Notes: generated by a model from the letters alone, not told the origin. A DNA stretch of 64,000 bases from Candidatus Melainabacteria bacterium (GCA_016716405.1 JADJWK010000001.1:2480001-2544000), one strand, 5' to 3'. Numbered from the stretch's first letter, positions 30,502 through 40,616 are shown. Program-made: numbers and translations.

Positions 30502-32784
30502 TTACTTGATTACGCCGCCCATTTTCGAAAATACCATTTTCCAGCGCTCGATTTGCTTATCGGCATCCGGTCCTGCTTTCTGGGCGCTGGCGATGGCGTT
30601 CTGGAATGCTTTCGAGGCTTGGTCCGGTTTTTTCATCGCGAGATAAACATAGGCGATTGCTCTGTTCACTTCGGCTATGGCCAGTGGACGTCCCTGTTTT
30701 GTCCTGATCTCGAGAGACTTGTTGAGATTTTCCAGAGATTTGTCGTACTCGTTTTTCAGATAGTCGACTACGCCGATGCGCAGATAGCTCTGGGCAAGTG
30801 CCGCATGGTCCTTGCTTTTGAGGGTCTGCTCGCGGAGCTTGAGAGCTTCGTGATATTCCTGGTCTGCCTGATCGAAGAAGTTTCTCCCTCTGGTTTTATT
30901 CGACAGCAGTATGTAGGCGTCGCCGAGCTGGTCCATGCGCAGAGCCAGCTCGAGCTGGCTGACCGTAGGATCTGATTTGGCGATCTCAAGGGCCTGGTTC
31001 ATATATTTCTTGGCTTCGTCGAAATTGTTCTCGAGGATCTTGATCTGCCCCAGGGTGGCGAGGCAGCGCATGGTATCACCGGCAAACCCGTCCCTGGCTT
31101 CATAGAAGCCGCGTGCTTTCTGCAATATCGACGCCGCTTTGTGCAGATCGCCTTTGGGATCGTGGATGAGAAGGAGAGCCTTATCGAAATAGGCCTCCGC
31201 CGCCTCAGCGGTCTCCGGGGTCTTGTTATAGCTGCTTACCCCGGCAAGACTCGCCAGCTCATCGAGATAATCGTTTGCCATTTCGTATTCTTTGGACTCG
31301 GCGCTGGCGGAGATCAAGTGATGAAGAGCGTCGGCAATTTTCGTCTTGGAGAGCTTGTTCTTCCTGGCCAGGGCAAGGGCCGTGAAATACTGCTCTCTGG
31401 CTTCGAAGTAGTTGCCGCCTTCGTACTCTTCGATGCCTTTTTGCATATGGTCCACATAGGGGTCGACTTCCACCGGCGTGTCATCATCGCTTTCCCGAGG
31501 ATGGAAAAGCTGGCCCCCCACGGGAACAGCCACCGCTATAAGGGCCAGGGCGGCGATACCGATAATTATCTTTCTGGTCCGGGAATCATCGGCAGGCGCT
31601 TTCTTCTCCTGTTCTTCCAGAGGAGCCCCTTCGAGGGGCTCGCCTCGAAGCTGATCCCCTCTAATCCGGTCTTCTGCGAGATTTCTGGTTGTGGATTCCA
31701 CCGGGGGCAATGTATCCGCCGCGGAAGCTCGGACGGTTGCTCCGCTGCCCGCTGGTCCGGGGGCTTTCAGGCTGTCGCTGGTGAGACCGATCTCTTCCGG
31801 GCTGGCACCGGCAAACTCCATCAGGGCGCTGCGAAGGTCGGACATCGACTGGAAACGCATCTCCGGATCTTTCAGGAGACATTTCATGACAATCGCCTCG
31901 AGGGCTTCCGGCAGTTCGACTCCCGGGTTGGCTTCCTTGAAGGGCAGAGGCGGCTCGTTTACGTGCTTGTAAAGACATTCCAGCAGGTCCTGACCGTACA
32001 GGGCCGGTTTTCCCGTCAGGCATCGGTAGAGGACACAACCGAGAGAATAGATATCCGACCGCTGGTCGAGCTTTTTGCCCCGGCACTGCTCCGGGCTCAT
32101 ATAGAGCGGGCTGCCGAAGACCTCGCCGGTCCTGGTCAGCTGTGAGGAGGCTTCGGAGTCCTCGCTTATTACTTTCGCGATTCCGAAGTCCAGAATCTTC
32201 ACGAAATCGGCATTGTCCTCGAAATTCGTGAGCATGATATTGCTGGGCTTGATGTCACGGTGGATGACGCCGTTTTTGTGAGCGTGAGCCAGGGCGCTGG
32301 TGACCTGGATGAAGATTTTGACAACCCTGTTGTACTCCAGGACCTCGGTATGCTCGAGGATAGTGGCCAGGGTCTCGCCTTCGAGAAAGTCGGTGACCAG
32401 ATAGGGCTGGGAAGCCTCGGTGAGACCGAAATCGAAGACTGTCAGGATATTCGGGTGGTTCAGGCAGCTCAGGGCCTCCGATTCCTTTTGAAAGCGCTGC
32501 ACTGTGGCGGCGTCGGGGGCCAGATTGGGATGAAGCATTTTGACGGCGACGATACGCTTCATGAGCGTATGGCGGCACTTATAGACCAGCCCCATGGCTC
32601 CGCCGCCGATAACGGCGATTACTTCGTATTTGCTGTCGATCTTGCTGCCTACCTGGGGCTCGGTAGTCAGTAAGGTAAGGGGCGTGCCATCATCCGGACA
32701 GGTTGTCTCGTCGCCCGTAAACTCGCGTTTGCAGGCAATACACAATCGCCGCGATTGCGTGTCCGCCGATTTTCCTTCGTCCAA
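30502..32784 (-). CDS. Membrane Ser/Thr protein kinase with Cys-rich head and TPR ectodomain
   Basis: TTG 32784 is chosen because AAAGGAG lies 8 bases upstream; an upstream TTG at 32805 lacks this. The 760-aa protein has a small zinc-ribbon-like head (C15, C18, C29 followed by PDDG), a Hanks-type kinase (GGGAMG loop, K82, HRD 175-177, DFG 199-201, SPEQCRGKKLDQRSDIYSLG), a membrane segment (about 408-428) and a C-terminal region of TPR-like helices outside the cell. PknB-type kinases signal with this topology. The external TPRs probably bind a protein ligand, with the co-transcribed secreted TPR protein a candidate. Confidence 0.92.
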   Translation of the reverse strand: MDEGKSADTQSRRLCIACKREFTGDETTCPDDGTPLTLLTTEPQVGSKIDSKYEVIAVIGGGAMGLVYKCRHTLMKRIVAVKMLHPNLAPDAATVQRFQKESEALSCLNHPNILTVFDFGLTEASQPYLVTDFLEGETLATILEHTEVLEYNRVVKIFIQVTSALAHAHKNGVIHRDIKPSNIMLTNFEDNADFVKILDFGIAKVISEDSEASSQLTRTGEVFGSPLYMSPEQCRGKKLDQRSDIYSLGCVLYRCLTGKPALYGQDLLECLYKHVNEPPLPFKEANPGVELPEALEAIVMKCLLKDPEMRFQSMSDLRSALMEFAGASPEEIGLTSDSLKAPGPAGSGATVRASAADTLPPVESTTRNLAEDRIRGDQLRGEPLEGAPLEEQEKKAPADDSRTRKIIIGIAALALIAVAVPVGGQLFHPRESDDDTPVEVDPYVDHMQKGIEEYEGGNYFEAREQYFTALALARKNKLSKTKIADALHHLISASAESKEYEMANDYLDELASLAGVSSYNKTPETAEAAEAYFDKALLLIHDPKGDLHKAASILQKARGFYEARDGFAGDTMRCLATLGQIKILENNFDEAKKYMNQALEIAKSDPTVSQLELALRMDQLGDAYILLSNKTRGRNFFDQADQEYHEALKLREQTLKSKDHAALAQSYLRIGVVDYLKNEYDKSLENLNKSLEIRTKQGRPLAIAEVNRAIAYVYLAMKKPDQASKAFQNAIASAQKAGPDADKQIERWKMVFSKMGGVIK

Positions 32785-32872
32785 TCTGCCGTCTCCTTTC
32801 GTCAATAGTCTATTCTCGCAGATCTCCCATATATAATAGAAATCGTTGTCCGTATTCGCTTAAATTAACGGC

Positions 32873-34222
32873 ATGACTATCGAAGATGAGAGCTTGAGAG
32901 CCCTTCAAGAAGCGGTCAAATTGTCGCCCGACAACTTGCCGCTTCGCAAGCATTTCGCCGCCTCGCTCACCGCCCGGGGTCTCTTTGTCGAGGCTGAAAA
33001 GGAGTATCTGGCGGCCCTCGCCCTTGCTCCGGACGATTCGGAGCTCAAATACGAGCTCGCCTCGGTCTTCTATCAGCTGGGCAAATACGGCCAGTCCCTG
33101 GTGATCGTCGAGGATCTGGCTGGAGGGAGCCCTCATGCCCGGGCCCTGGTCCTTCATGCCCGCCTGCTGCTCAACGACGGCAAGGTCGATCAGGCTGCCG
33201 AAAAATACCGGCAGGCTCTTGCCATCGACCGGTCCGTGACCGACGAGAGCCTGGCGGAGCAACTCGGTGTTTCGGCTCGTGAGATGCTCAGAGAGAGCTA
33301 TGTCGAAAACCGCGAGCGTCTGGCGGTGAAGTCCGCCGGCGACGAAGATCCGGACTATCTGGTGGATCTCGAGAGACCGAGCATCGCCTTCAGAGATGTC
33401 GGTGGGATGGAGGACATCAAAGAGCAGGTGAGGATGAAAATCATCCACCCTCTCAATAACCCGGACATCTACAAGGCTTACGGCAAGCAGATTGGCGGCG
33501 GTATTCTAATGTACGGACCGCCGGGCTGCGGCAAGACCCATCTGGCGCGTGCCACCGCCGGCGAGATCAAAGCCGGTTTCATCTCGGTGGGCATCAACGA
33601 CGTTCTCGATATGTGGCTGGGCAACTCCGAGAAGAATCTCCACGAGATCTTCGAGCAGGCCAGACGCAACAGCCCCTGCGTGCTCTTCTTCGACGAGGTC
33701 GACGCTCTGGCGGCGAGCCGGGCGGATCTTCGCACCAGCGGTGGCAAGCAAGTGATCAATCAATTCCTCTCGGAGCTGGACGGGGTCGAGACATCGAATG
33801 AAGGTGTGCTCGTTCTGGCCGCCACCAATGCGCCCTGGCACCTGGACAGCGCTTTTCGGCGTCCGGGCCGTTTCGACCGGATCATTTTCGTGCCGCCCCC
33901 GGACAAAGACGCCCGGGCTTCGATCCTGCGCATCATGACCGCAGGCAAGCCCGTGGACAAAATCGATTTCGAGCTTCTGGCCAAACGCAGCGAGAAGTTC
34001 TCGGGTGCCGACCTGAAAAATCTGGTCGATGTCGCCATCGAAGCCAAGCTCGAGAGCGCGCTCAAGACCGGGGTGCCGGAGCCGCTGACCACCAAGGATC
34101 TGGAAAAGGCAATGAAAGTCGTCAAGCCGTCCACCCTGGAGTGGTTCTCCACTGCCCGCAATTATGCCATGTACGCCAATCAGGGCGGCGCCTACGATGA
34201 CATCTTGAAGTATCTCAAGTAG
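32873..34222 (+). CDS. TPR-AAA+ ATPase (Cdc48/FtsH-like)
   Basis: The 449-aa protein has two or three N-terminal TPR-like hairpins (about 5-120) and one AAA+ module with Walker A GPPGCGKT (215-222), Walker B LFFDEVDAL (D274, E275) and a second region of homology ending RRPGRFDRI with paired Arg fingers. No protease domain is attached. Such ATPases unfold or remodel protein complexes as hexamers, with the TPR part choosing the substrate. It is 13 bp upstream of a kinase gene and divergent from another, which suggests a role in the same signalling module. Confidence 0.9.
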   Translation: MTIEDESLRALQEAVKLSPDNLPLRKHFAASLTARGLFVEAEKEYLAALALAPDDSELKYELASVFYQLGKYGQSLVIVEDLAGGSPHARALVLHARLLLNDGKVDQAAEKYRQALAIDRSVTDESLAEQLGVSAREMLRESYVENRERLAVKSAGDEDPDYLVDLERPSIAFRDVGGMEDIKEQVRMKIIHPLNNPDIYKAYGKQIGGGILMYGPPGCGKTHLARATAGEIKAGFISVGINDVLDMWLGNSEKNLHEIFEQARRNSPCVLFFDEVDALAASRADLRTSGGKQVINQFLSELDGVETSNEGVLVLAATNAPWHLDSAFRRPGRFDRIIFVPPPDKDARASILRIMTAGKPVDKIDFELLAKRSEKFSGADLKNLVDVAIEAKLESALKTGVPEPLTTKDLEKAMKVVKPSTLEWFSTARNYAMYANQGGAYDDILKYLK

Positions 34223-34234
34223 CGGAGCAGGGTA

Positions 34235-36379
34235 TTGAGTGAGGAGAGCATATGCCCGAGGTGCTTCAAGCCACGGGGCAAAGAAAGTGCGGGGAGCCTG
34301 ACCCAGTGGCTTGTGGTTTGCTCTTGTGACGCTGAGGAGCTGGAGCCTTCCGTCGATGTTGAGATTAATCTGTGCAAAAGCTGCGGAAAGAGATTGAATG
34401 CAGGCCGGAGCGGCTCCTTCACGCAATTCATCTTTCGCTCCGAGATTTGCTCCTGCCGGCGTCAGGATCTTGTTGCCGGCGAGGCTGAAAGCGTCGAGCC
34501 GGCGAATCAGGACATAGTCCCGGAGAACCGGGAGAACGAGAAGGAGCTCGACCTGGATGAGTCAGTCTTTCCCAGGGAGCGATACAAGCCCATCGCGGAG
34601 CTTGGTACGGGAGCAAGCGCCAGTGTCTTTCTTGCCAGGGATCGTATTCTGGACAAGCTGGTTGTCGTAAAACAGCTAAGGCTCATGGGGAGTCAGAATT
34701 TTGTCGCTTTCAACGAGGAGGCGCGCATTCTCAGCCGGCTGGAGCATCCAGGCATTGTCCGGGTGCTCGACTTCGGAATTTCCCCGGCCGGTCTTCCGTA
34801 CATGGTGCTGGAGCACGACCCCGGCGAGACGCTTGCGGCCTATCTGGCCCGCCAGGGACCGATTCCATGGGACACCGTCCGGGTCTGGTTTTCAGAGCTC
34901 GCATCCACACTCTCGTACGCTCACCAGCGCGGAGTATTCCACCGTGACCTCAAGCCCGGCAATCTTCTGGTAACGCCGTCGGCGGCTCACGGACTGAGAC
35001 TTCTGGATTTCGGTCTGGCCGTGGCGGACGATGAAACCCTGGTGGGTACTCCCGCTTATATGGCACCGGATATGGTTAACGGTCTCAGCTTCGACGAGCG
35101 CTCGGAGATATACTCACTTGGTTGTGTGCTGTTCGAGTGCCTGACCGGTACGAGTCCATATTCGGCGGACTCGTACCTGGAGCTCGGACGAATGCACGCT
35201 CTCGACCAGATCCCCTCGCTTCGCGGCTTCGTCGAGCCCCAATTGCTCGAGCCCCTTAGCGAGTTGATCGAGAGGTGTCTGGCGAAGAGCCCGGAAGACC
35301 GTTATCAGACCATGGAAGAACTCGGGCAGGCCATCTCGCTTGTCGGTGCTTCTGCTCCGTCGGAGCAAGCAAGCTTGGACAGCCCTCCGGTAAGAAGTGC
35401 CGGTTTCGTCCGCTGGCTGCCGTTGCTCTTCTTGGCTGTCTCTTTCGGAGCTGGTGAGATTGCCTTTCTCAATCTCGAGAAGAGCCCGGAGAGGCGACCG
35501 GCTATGAAGGCGAAAGCCGGACCGGCGGCGAGAGTCCCGAATTTCACTTGCTCCCGAATCAAGAAGAAGAAGACCGGGGAGACCATTCTCGTCGTTCAGG
35601 GGATTGTTGCAAAACGCGACTTCTCGCGGCTGGCCGCTTACCAGGACATTCAGGCTCTGCAATTCGACAGCAACTCGGAGGCGGACTGGAGCGGGCTCCC
35701 GCTGCTTGCTGAAAGCTCCATCCAGAAGCTCTATCTTGAGAGATCCGATTTAGCGGACAGAGACATTCCCTATCTTCTCGATTTGCCGGACCGAATCCTC
35801 GTTCATTTTCCGCCGGCAGTCACCGACGATGGTATCAGGGTCTTCCTCAAAAAGAAGAAAGTGCCCCATCTCTGGCTTTCGGAGACCAGGGCTACGGGCA
35901 AGACCGTGTCTCTCTTGTCCGGTCGCGAAGACATCGTCGAGCTGGACCTGGAGGCGATTGGCAGTCTCGGTTCCGAGGATCTCAGAACTCTCGAGACTCT
36001 GCCGAATCTTCGGTCTCTGAACGTCAGCTCGATGCCGGTCGGCGATTCCGGAATGAAGATCATTTCGAGGCTCGCCATCGTGAGGCTCGAGGCTGATGAT
36101 ACCGATATCAGTGACCTGGGTGTGGAATTTCTATCCCGGATGAAGCTCGAGTCTCTTTCGCTGCACAACAATCCTCGCCTGACTGACCGGAGCGCCACGC
36201 TCCTCAGAAGAATGTCTTCACTGAAGGTTCTCGACCTGTCCGACTGCACGGGCATCAGTCGCGATGCCGTCGAGCGGCTCGAGAGTCGTGGAATCAAGGT
36301 GAGGACAGGGAGCCGCCTGGAACGGTATGCGAGTCCCAGCTTTCTCGACAAGGAGTCGATCCTGGATCTTTCCAGATAG
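34235..36379 (+). CDS. Membrane Ser/Thr kinase with duplicated Cys head and LRR tail
   Basis: TTG 34235 follows the ATPase gene by 12 bp. Two tandem Cys modules open the 714-aa protein: C7-x2-C10 with C29-S-C31, and C47-x2-C50 with C72-S-C74, each with a GS(L/F)TQ segment between. The Hanks kinase follows (GTGASAS loop, K146, HRDLKPGN 236-243, DFG 258-260; the APE motif is APD), then a membrane segment (about 390-410) and a C-terminal leucine-rich-repeat domain outside. The head may bind zinc or sense redox state. Co-location with the TPR-AAA+ gene suggests joint action. Confidence 0.9.
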   Translation: MSEESICPRCFKPRGKESAGSLTQWLVVCSCDAEELEPSVDVEINLCKSCGKRLNAGRSGSFTQFIFRSEICSCRRQDLVAGEAESVEPANQDIVPENRENEKELDLDESVFPRERYKPIAELGTGASASVFLARDRILDKLVVVKQLRLMGSQNFVAFNEEARILSRLEHPGIVRVLDFGISPAGLPYMVLEHDPGETLAAYLARQGPIPWDTVRVWFSELASTLSYAHQRGVFHRDLKPGNLLVTPSAAHGLRLLDFGLAVADDETLVGTPAYMAPDMVNGLSFDERSEIYSLGCVLFECLTGTSPYSADSYLELGRMHALDQIPSLRGFVEPQLLEPLSELIERCLAKSPEDRYQTMEELGQAISLVGASAPSEQASLDSPPVRSAGFVRWLPLLFLAVSFGAGEIAFLNLEKSPERRPAMKAKAGPAARVPNFTCSRIKKKKTGETILVVQGIVAKRDFSRLAAYQDIQALQFDSNSEADWSGLPLLAESSIQKLYLERSDLADRDIPYLLDLPDRILVHFPPAVTDDGIRVFLKKKKVPHLWLSETRATGKTVSLLSGREDIVELDLEAIGSLGSEDLRTLETLPNLRSLNVSSMPVGDSGMKIISRLAIVRLEADDTDISDLGVEFLSRMKLESLSLHNNPRLTDRSATLLRRMSSLKVLDLSDCTGISRDAVERLESRGIKVRTGSRLERYASPSFLDKESILDLSR

Positions 36380-36421
36380 GCTCCGGGCTGGTATATTTTC
36401 GCCACAGGGGGTTGAGGCTCT

Positions 36422-36643
36422 ATGTCCGCCGTCGATCCGGAGATGACAATCCAGCAGTTGCTTCAGCTCGTGGCTGACAATCATCACGAGAAGATCGCCC
36501 TTTCCGAAGATGAGAAGCAGCAGGCGATCGACCTTCTCAAGCGCCGCGCCGTCGAAGAGCTGGATTTCGGCGAGGAGCTCTCGGTGGACAAGGTCCGCCT
36601 GATCAAGAGAGTGACCGGTGCTGTCGGCCTGTATTTCAAGTGA
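36422..36643 (+). CDS. Small hypothetical protein (73 aa)
   Basis: The product is acidic and helical (TIQQLLQLVADNHHEKIALS at its start), with no membrane segment or known motif. GAGG lies 6 bases before the ATG. It lies 42 bp after the LRR kinase and 10 to 43 bp before the next unknown gene, so all four genes from 32873 may share a transcript. Function unknown. Confidence 0.6.
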   Translation: MSAVDPEMTIQQLLQLVADNHHEKIALSEDEKQQAIDLLKRRAVEELDFGEELSVDKVRLIKRVTGAVGLYFK

Positions 36644-36685
36644 TGTTCGGCGATGCCGGTGATGTCAAGGATATATAGTATTCCC

Positions 36686-37243
36686 ATGAAGAAAGAGAAT
36701 ATCGGCACCATAGCCAGCGTCGAGCTTCCCAGGGATTTCGTGGCCACCGGACCCGCCGGAGCCACCCCGACCGGAGTGGCCTGGGAGATGGTTTTCGCCA
36801 ACCGCATCCACAATGATATCGAGATCGTTTTCAAATACCGCGGCGTGCCGATAAACGAAGCCGCCCGCAAAGTCCTCAATTATCTTTTGCACAAGCAGGA
36901 GCGCGACAGCCTCGAGGTCGAGGAGATCCTGGCACTGCATACGGTACTGGGCGTGGCGACAGTGGGCGACAATCAGTACACCAATTCCAATCCTCCGGGC
37001 AGCCTCGAAGGACCTCGATTCCACCTCGACCGAATTGGGGTGCGCAAAGTGCAAGACAAATTCGTTCTGTCGGTAGAGGGGAAATTCGCCAACAACCACA
37101 CCTACCGCGGAATCTATTATCCGGCAGGTGTCGAAGGGCGGGTCATGGAAGAGCTATTTCTGGAAGTGCCCGGCAAATATCAGGCAGCGCCATATATCGA
37201 CGAATTCGAGTCCCTGCTCGGCTCGATCAAATGGCGGCGCTGA
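36686..37243 (+). CDS. Conserved-looking hypothetical protein (185 aa)
   Basis: The preferred start is ATG 36686 (MKKENIGTIASVELPRDF); 36653 would add 11 residues. The product is soluble, mixed alpha/beta, without signal peptide or catalytic motif I can name. Its end overlaps the start of the 3-methyladenine glycosylase gene by 13 bp, so the two are coupled, but the overlap alone does not show a DNA-repair role. Confidence 0.6.
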   Translation: MKKENIGTIASVELPRDFVATGPAGATPTGVAWEMVFANRIHNDIEIVFKYRGVPINEAARKVLNYLLHKQERDSLEVEEILALHTVLGVATVGDNQYTNSNPPGSLEGPRFHLDRIGVRKVQDKFVLSVEGKFANNHTYRGIYYPAGVEGRVMEELFLEVPGKYQAAPYIDEFESLLGSIKWRR

Positions 37244-37806
37244 CCGTCCCGGGGCGTTGTGACTGGGCGAAGTCCGAGCTCATGGTCGAGTACCATGACC
37301 GGGAATGGGGTGTGCCTGTCCATGATGACGCTACCCTGTTCGAATTCCTGATCCTCGAAGGAGCGCAGGCCGGGCTCAGCTGGGAAACGATCTTGAGAAA
37401 GCGAGCCGCTTACCGGAAAGCCTTCGACGGTTTCGATGCGGAAGTCGTTGCCGCCTACGGCAAGAGAAAGATTGCTCAGCTCCTTGCCGACGAGGGCATA
37501 GTTCGCAACAGATTGAAGATCGATTCGGCTGTGAGAAATGCCAGGGCGTTCTTAGCCGTCCGGGAAGAGTTCGAGACCTTCGATCGCTTCATCTGGCAGT
37601 TCAGCGGGGGGCGCACCATTGTCAATCGCTGGAAGAGCATCGACGAGATTCCGGCGCGCACGAAGGAGTCGGACCTGATGAGCAGGGAGCTGAAAAGACG
37701 GGGATTCAACTTCGTCGGCTCCACTATCTGCTATGCGCACATGCAGGCAACCGGCATGGTCAACGATCACCTCACCTCGTGTTTTCGGCATGCGGAGCTG
37801 GTTTAG
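37231..37806 (+). CDS. tag: DNA-3-methyladenine glycosylase I
   Basis: The 191-aa enzyme removes 3-methyladenine from alkylated DNA. Family hallmarks are the start RCDWA, YHDREWGVPVHDD and SWETILRKR, and the zinc site made by C10, H22, H180 and C184 (NDHLTSCFRH). The first two ligands are 12 apart, one less than in E. coli Tag. Length is normal. Its ATG lies inside the end of the upstream unknown gene. Confidence 0.95.
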   Translation: MAALTVPGRCDWAKSELMVEYHDREWGVPVHDDATLFEFLILEGAQAGLSWETILRKRAAYRKAFDGFDAEVVAAYGKRKIAQLLADEGIVRNRLKIDSAVRNARAFLAVREEFETFDRFIWQFSGGRTIVNRWKSIDEIPARTKESDLMSRELKRRGFNFVGSTICYAHMQATGMVNDHLTSCFRHAELV

Positions 37807-37837
37807 TTCCGATGAGCTTATTCGAATCGAAAACTGC

Positions 37838-40615
37838 TCAGACCACCGAACTGATCTCGCAGCCCGGCAGCACTCTGGTGACCAGATCGATCTCCTCATT
37901 GATGAGGTCGCTGTGGCTGATATAGATCCGGGTGATATTGCGCATACCCTCGAGATGGACCAGATCGAGGTAGGTGATGCCGGTTCCGCTCAGATTGAGG
38001 ACTTCCAGGTTGTCGAGACGGCTCAGGTAGGGTAGGCTGTCGGCGCTGATTGCGGTGTGCGCCATATCCAGATGCCTGAGCTCGGTGAGACCGGCTAGGG
38101 CCTCGGCGCTTTCGTCTCCGAGTTTCGTATAGCCCAGATGCAGCTCCCGGAGCTGTCCGAGACCTGTCAGATAACGCAAGCCTTCGCCGCTTATATCGGT
38201 GTTCTCCAGATCGAGGACCGTGAGGCCGGTGAGCTCGGCGAGATTCTGCAGACCTTCGTCGCTCACCATGGTTATGGAAAGACGCAGGGTCTGGAGGCTT
38301 TTCAGCCCTTTGATATGAGAGAGCCCCTGGTCACCGACGGCGGTATTGCTCAGATTGAGCCATTTGAGACCTTGCATGAGCCGCAGGCAGGACAGACCGC
38401 GATTGTGCAGGTGACTGCAATTCTGCAGGTTCACCGATTGCAGGCCGGTGAGATTGCTCAGTGAAGCTAGACCCCGATCGGTCACCGCCGTATCGGAGAG
38501 GTTGATCGATTTGAGACCGGTGAGCCGGCTCACATGGATCATTCCGGAATCGGAGACGGCGGTTCCCGATAGATTCAGACCTGTGAGTTTGTTGTTATTG
38601 GCGATAATGGCCAGAGCCCGGTCGCTTATTCGCGAGCGCGAGAAGTCGAGCTCCCGGACATTATTGAGCTGGGCCAGATAAGCCACACCTTCGTCGCTGA
38701 TGCTGCCGAGCCTGAGGTTGCTGAGTTTCACCAGTCCGCGCAGGTGCGCCAGGTCTTCGTCCTGGAGGCTCTGGGGAAAGTCGATATAACGCAATTCGGT
38801 GAGACCGCCGAGGCTCTCCAGGCAGGCGTTGGTCATTCTGGTTCCGGCCAGGGCGATATAGCGCAGTTTGCTCAATACCCGGAGATTCGGGGCTCCCCGG
38901 TCGCTGCATGCGGTCAGGGAGCAGTCGAGCTCCTCCAGGTTGCGCAGATTGGCGATCGCTTCCAGGCTGCCGTCCCCGAGGTCGCTGGAGCCCTTGATAC
39001 TGAGCGATACCAGGCTCGGCAGATTGTCGAGACCGCGGAGGCGATCGTCTGTGAGATTGTTGTTCGCCAGGTCCAGGCTGGTCAGCGACGGCAGGTTGGA
39101 GAGCTCGATCCCGTGTCCCGAGAAGCGGACGGTCAGATCGCGCAGATAGGGCAGGTCCGATACAGTCACCGACAGGCTCCGGTAATATTCGGCCATCTCA
39201 CTGTCTGTGGTATCAATGACGGCTCCGATGAAGAGCTTCTTGAGGTTTTTGAGATCGCTCAGCAGGGTGGTGCTGTCTCCCCGGATCATCAAGGTCCGGA
39301 GTGTGAGGTCTCTCAGGGCGGTGAGTTTCGATACGTGAATCAGGCAGTCGTCGCCGATCTCTTCTCCCTGGACGAAGAGCCGCCTGAGATTCTTGAGATG
39401 CCGGAGATGGCTGAGTCCGATCTCGCTGATGCCGCCGGAGCGGATCACGAGGCTTTTCAATCGGGGAAAATGCTTGAGAGCGCCGAGTCCGCGGTCTGTG
39501 ACCCGGGCGAAGATGACATAAAGCTCGGTGGGGCTGCAATCCCGATCGATTTGTGACATGACATCGTCGGTGATACCATCGCCTTCGAGCAGGAGCTTGT
39601 TGAGAGAGTGGATATTGGCCAGGACGGTGAGGCCGGCATAGTCCAGATTACAGTAGGAGAGCCGTAATTCGTTGAGGGTCGAGACCGAGGAGAGGCTGTC
39701 GAGCGTATACGGGCCGAGATCGCAGGAGGTAAGCTGAAGGCTGCGCAGGTGGGGTAGGCGGTTGATACCGTCCATGGAGCCAGTCGGCAGTGTCGCTCCG
39801 CCGATGCGCAGCTCTCTGAGCCCGCTCAGATGGCTGAGATGCGACCAGAGGCTCGGCGTCACCGATTCGATGATCAAATCCAGAGACTGGATGTCGTCGG
39901 GCTTCAGTCTGGCGAAGTGGTCCAGGTCTGTGTTGCCGTCGATCTCCAGGCGGACGAAATCCCGGCGCACGACCTCGACTATTCCACGGGCCTCGCAGAG
40001 CTCCTGCCACTGGGTCTGGCCCGATATATCGGTGCGAGCCACCAGCAAGCGCCCCATGGAATGCAGTTCGGGAAAGCGAATGGTGCGGGTCGCCCGGGAG
40101 ACGATCTGGCAGCGAGGCAGATGGGCTGCCAGGCGAGCGCAGCCCTGCTCGGTCACCTTCGAGCCGTCCAGGTAGAGATAGCGCAGTTGCTTCAAATGAA
40201 AGAGAAACTCCAGGCCCTCGTCGGTGACATTGGTGTTGCTCAGATCGAGGCTCGAGAGACCGTTTAGATTGACCAGGTACATGAGCCCGCGATCGGTGAT
40301 CGGGCTGCCAGGCAGGGTGAGATAACGGATACTGGTCAGATCTTTGATGCTGGAGAGCTCCAGATCGGTAACCGGTCTCTGCCTGAAATCAAGGGAGGTG
40401 AGGGCGTTGGCGTCCAGGGCCGAGAGCACCGAGACATCGGCGAGACGGTCCAGCAGCAGGTGGAGGTTCCCGAAAAGCGGGACATTCACATAGCCGATTG
40501 CGTCTCCGACTTTCTTCTCCCACCAGGTGTTCTTCTCCGCTCCGGCGCTGATCAGATAGAGAGCTCCGAGGGTACGCTCGGTCGGAAAAGCTATGATTCG
40601 TTCCTGGACTGTCAT
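37838..40615 (-). CDS. Giant cytoplasmic leucine-rich-repeat protein (925 aa)
   Basis: After an N-terminal stretch of about 70 residues, the protein is a continuous array of about thirty 23-24-residue leucine-rich repeats of the L-x-x-L-x-L-x-x-T-x-(I/V)-(T/S)-D-x-G-L type, as in ribonuclease-inhibitor-like or GALA proteins. No signal peptide, membrane segment, Cys cap or catalytic domain is visible. ATG 40615 follows the permease stop by one base (TGACATG), so translation is coupled. A longer frame from 40696 overlaps the permease gene. It probably works as a cytoplasmic binding scaffold, perhaps for the permease tail. Confidence 0.85.
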   Translation of the reverse strand: MTVQERIIAFPTERTLGALYLISAGAEKNTWWEKKVGDAIGYVNVPLFGNLHLLLDRLADVSVLSALDANALTSLDFRQRPVTDLELSSIKDLTSIRYLTLPGSPITDRGLMYLVNLNGLSSLDLSNTNVTDEGLEFLFHLKQLRYLYLDGSKVTEQGCARLAAHLPRCQIVSRATRTIRFPELHSMGRLLVARTDISGQTQWQELCEARGIVEVVRRDFVRLEIDGNTDLDHFARLKPDDIQSLDLIIESVTPSLWSHLSHLSGLRELRIGGATLPTGSMDGINRLPHLRSLQLTSCDLGPYTLDSLSSVSTLNELRLSYCNLDYAGLTVLANIHSLNKLLLEGDGITDDVMSQIDRDCSPTELYVIFARVTDRGLGALKHFPRLKSLVIRSGGISEIGLSHLRHLKNLRRLFVQGEEIGDDCLIHVSKLTALRDLTLRTLMIRGDSTTLLSDLKNLKKLFIGAVIDTTDSEMAEYYRSLSVTVSDLPYLRDLTVRFSGHGIELSNLPSLTSLDLANNNLTDDRLRGLDNLPSLVSLSIKGSSDLGDGSLEAIANLRNLEELDCSLTACSDRGAPNLRVLSKLRYIALAGTRMTNACLESLGGLTELRYIDFPQSLQDEDLAHLRGLVKLSNLRLGSISDEGVAYLAQLNNVRELDFSRSRISDRALAIIANNNKLTGLNLSGTAVSDSGMIHVSRLTGLKSINLSDTAVTDRGLASLSNLTGLQSVNLQNCSHLHNRGLSCLRLMQGLKWLNLSNTAVGDQGLSHIKGLKSLQTLRLSITMVSDEGLQNLAELTGLTVLDLENTDISGEGLRYLTGLGQLRELHLGYTKLGDESAEALAGLTELRHLDMAHTAISADSLPYLSRLDNLEVLNLSGTGITYLDLVHLEGMRNITRIYISHSDLINEEIDLVTRVLPGCEISSVV

Positions 40616-40616
40616 G

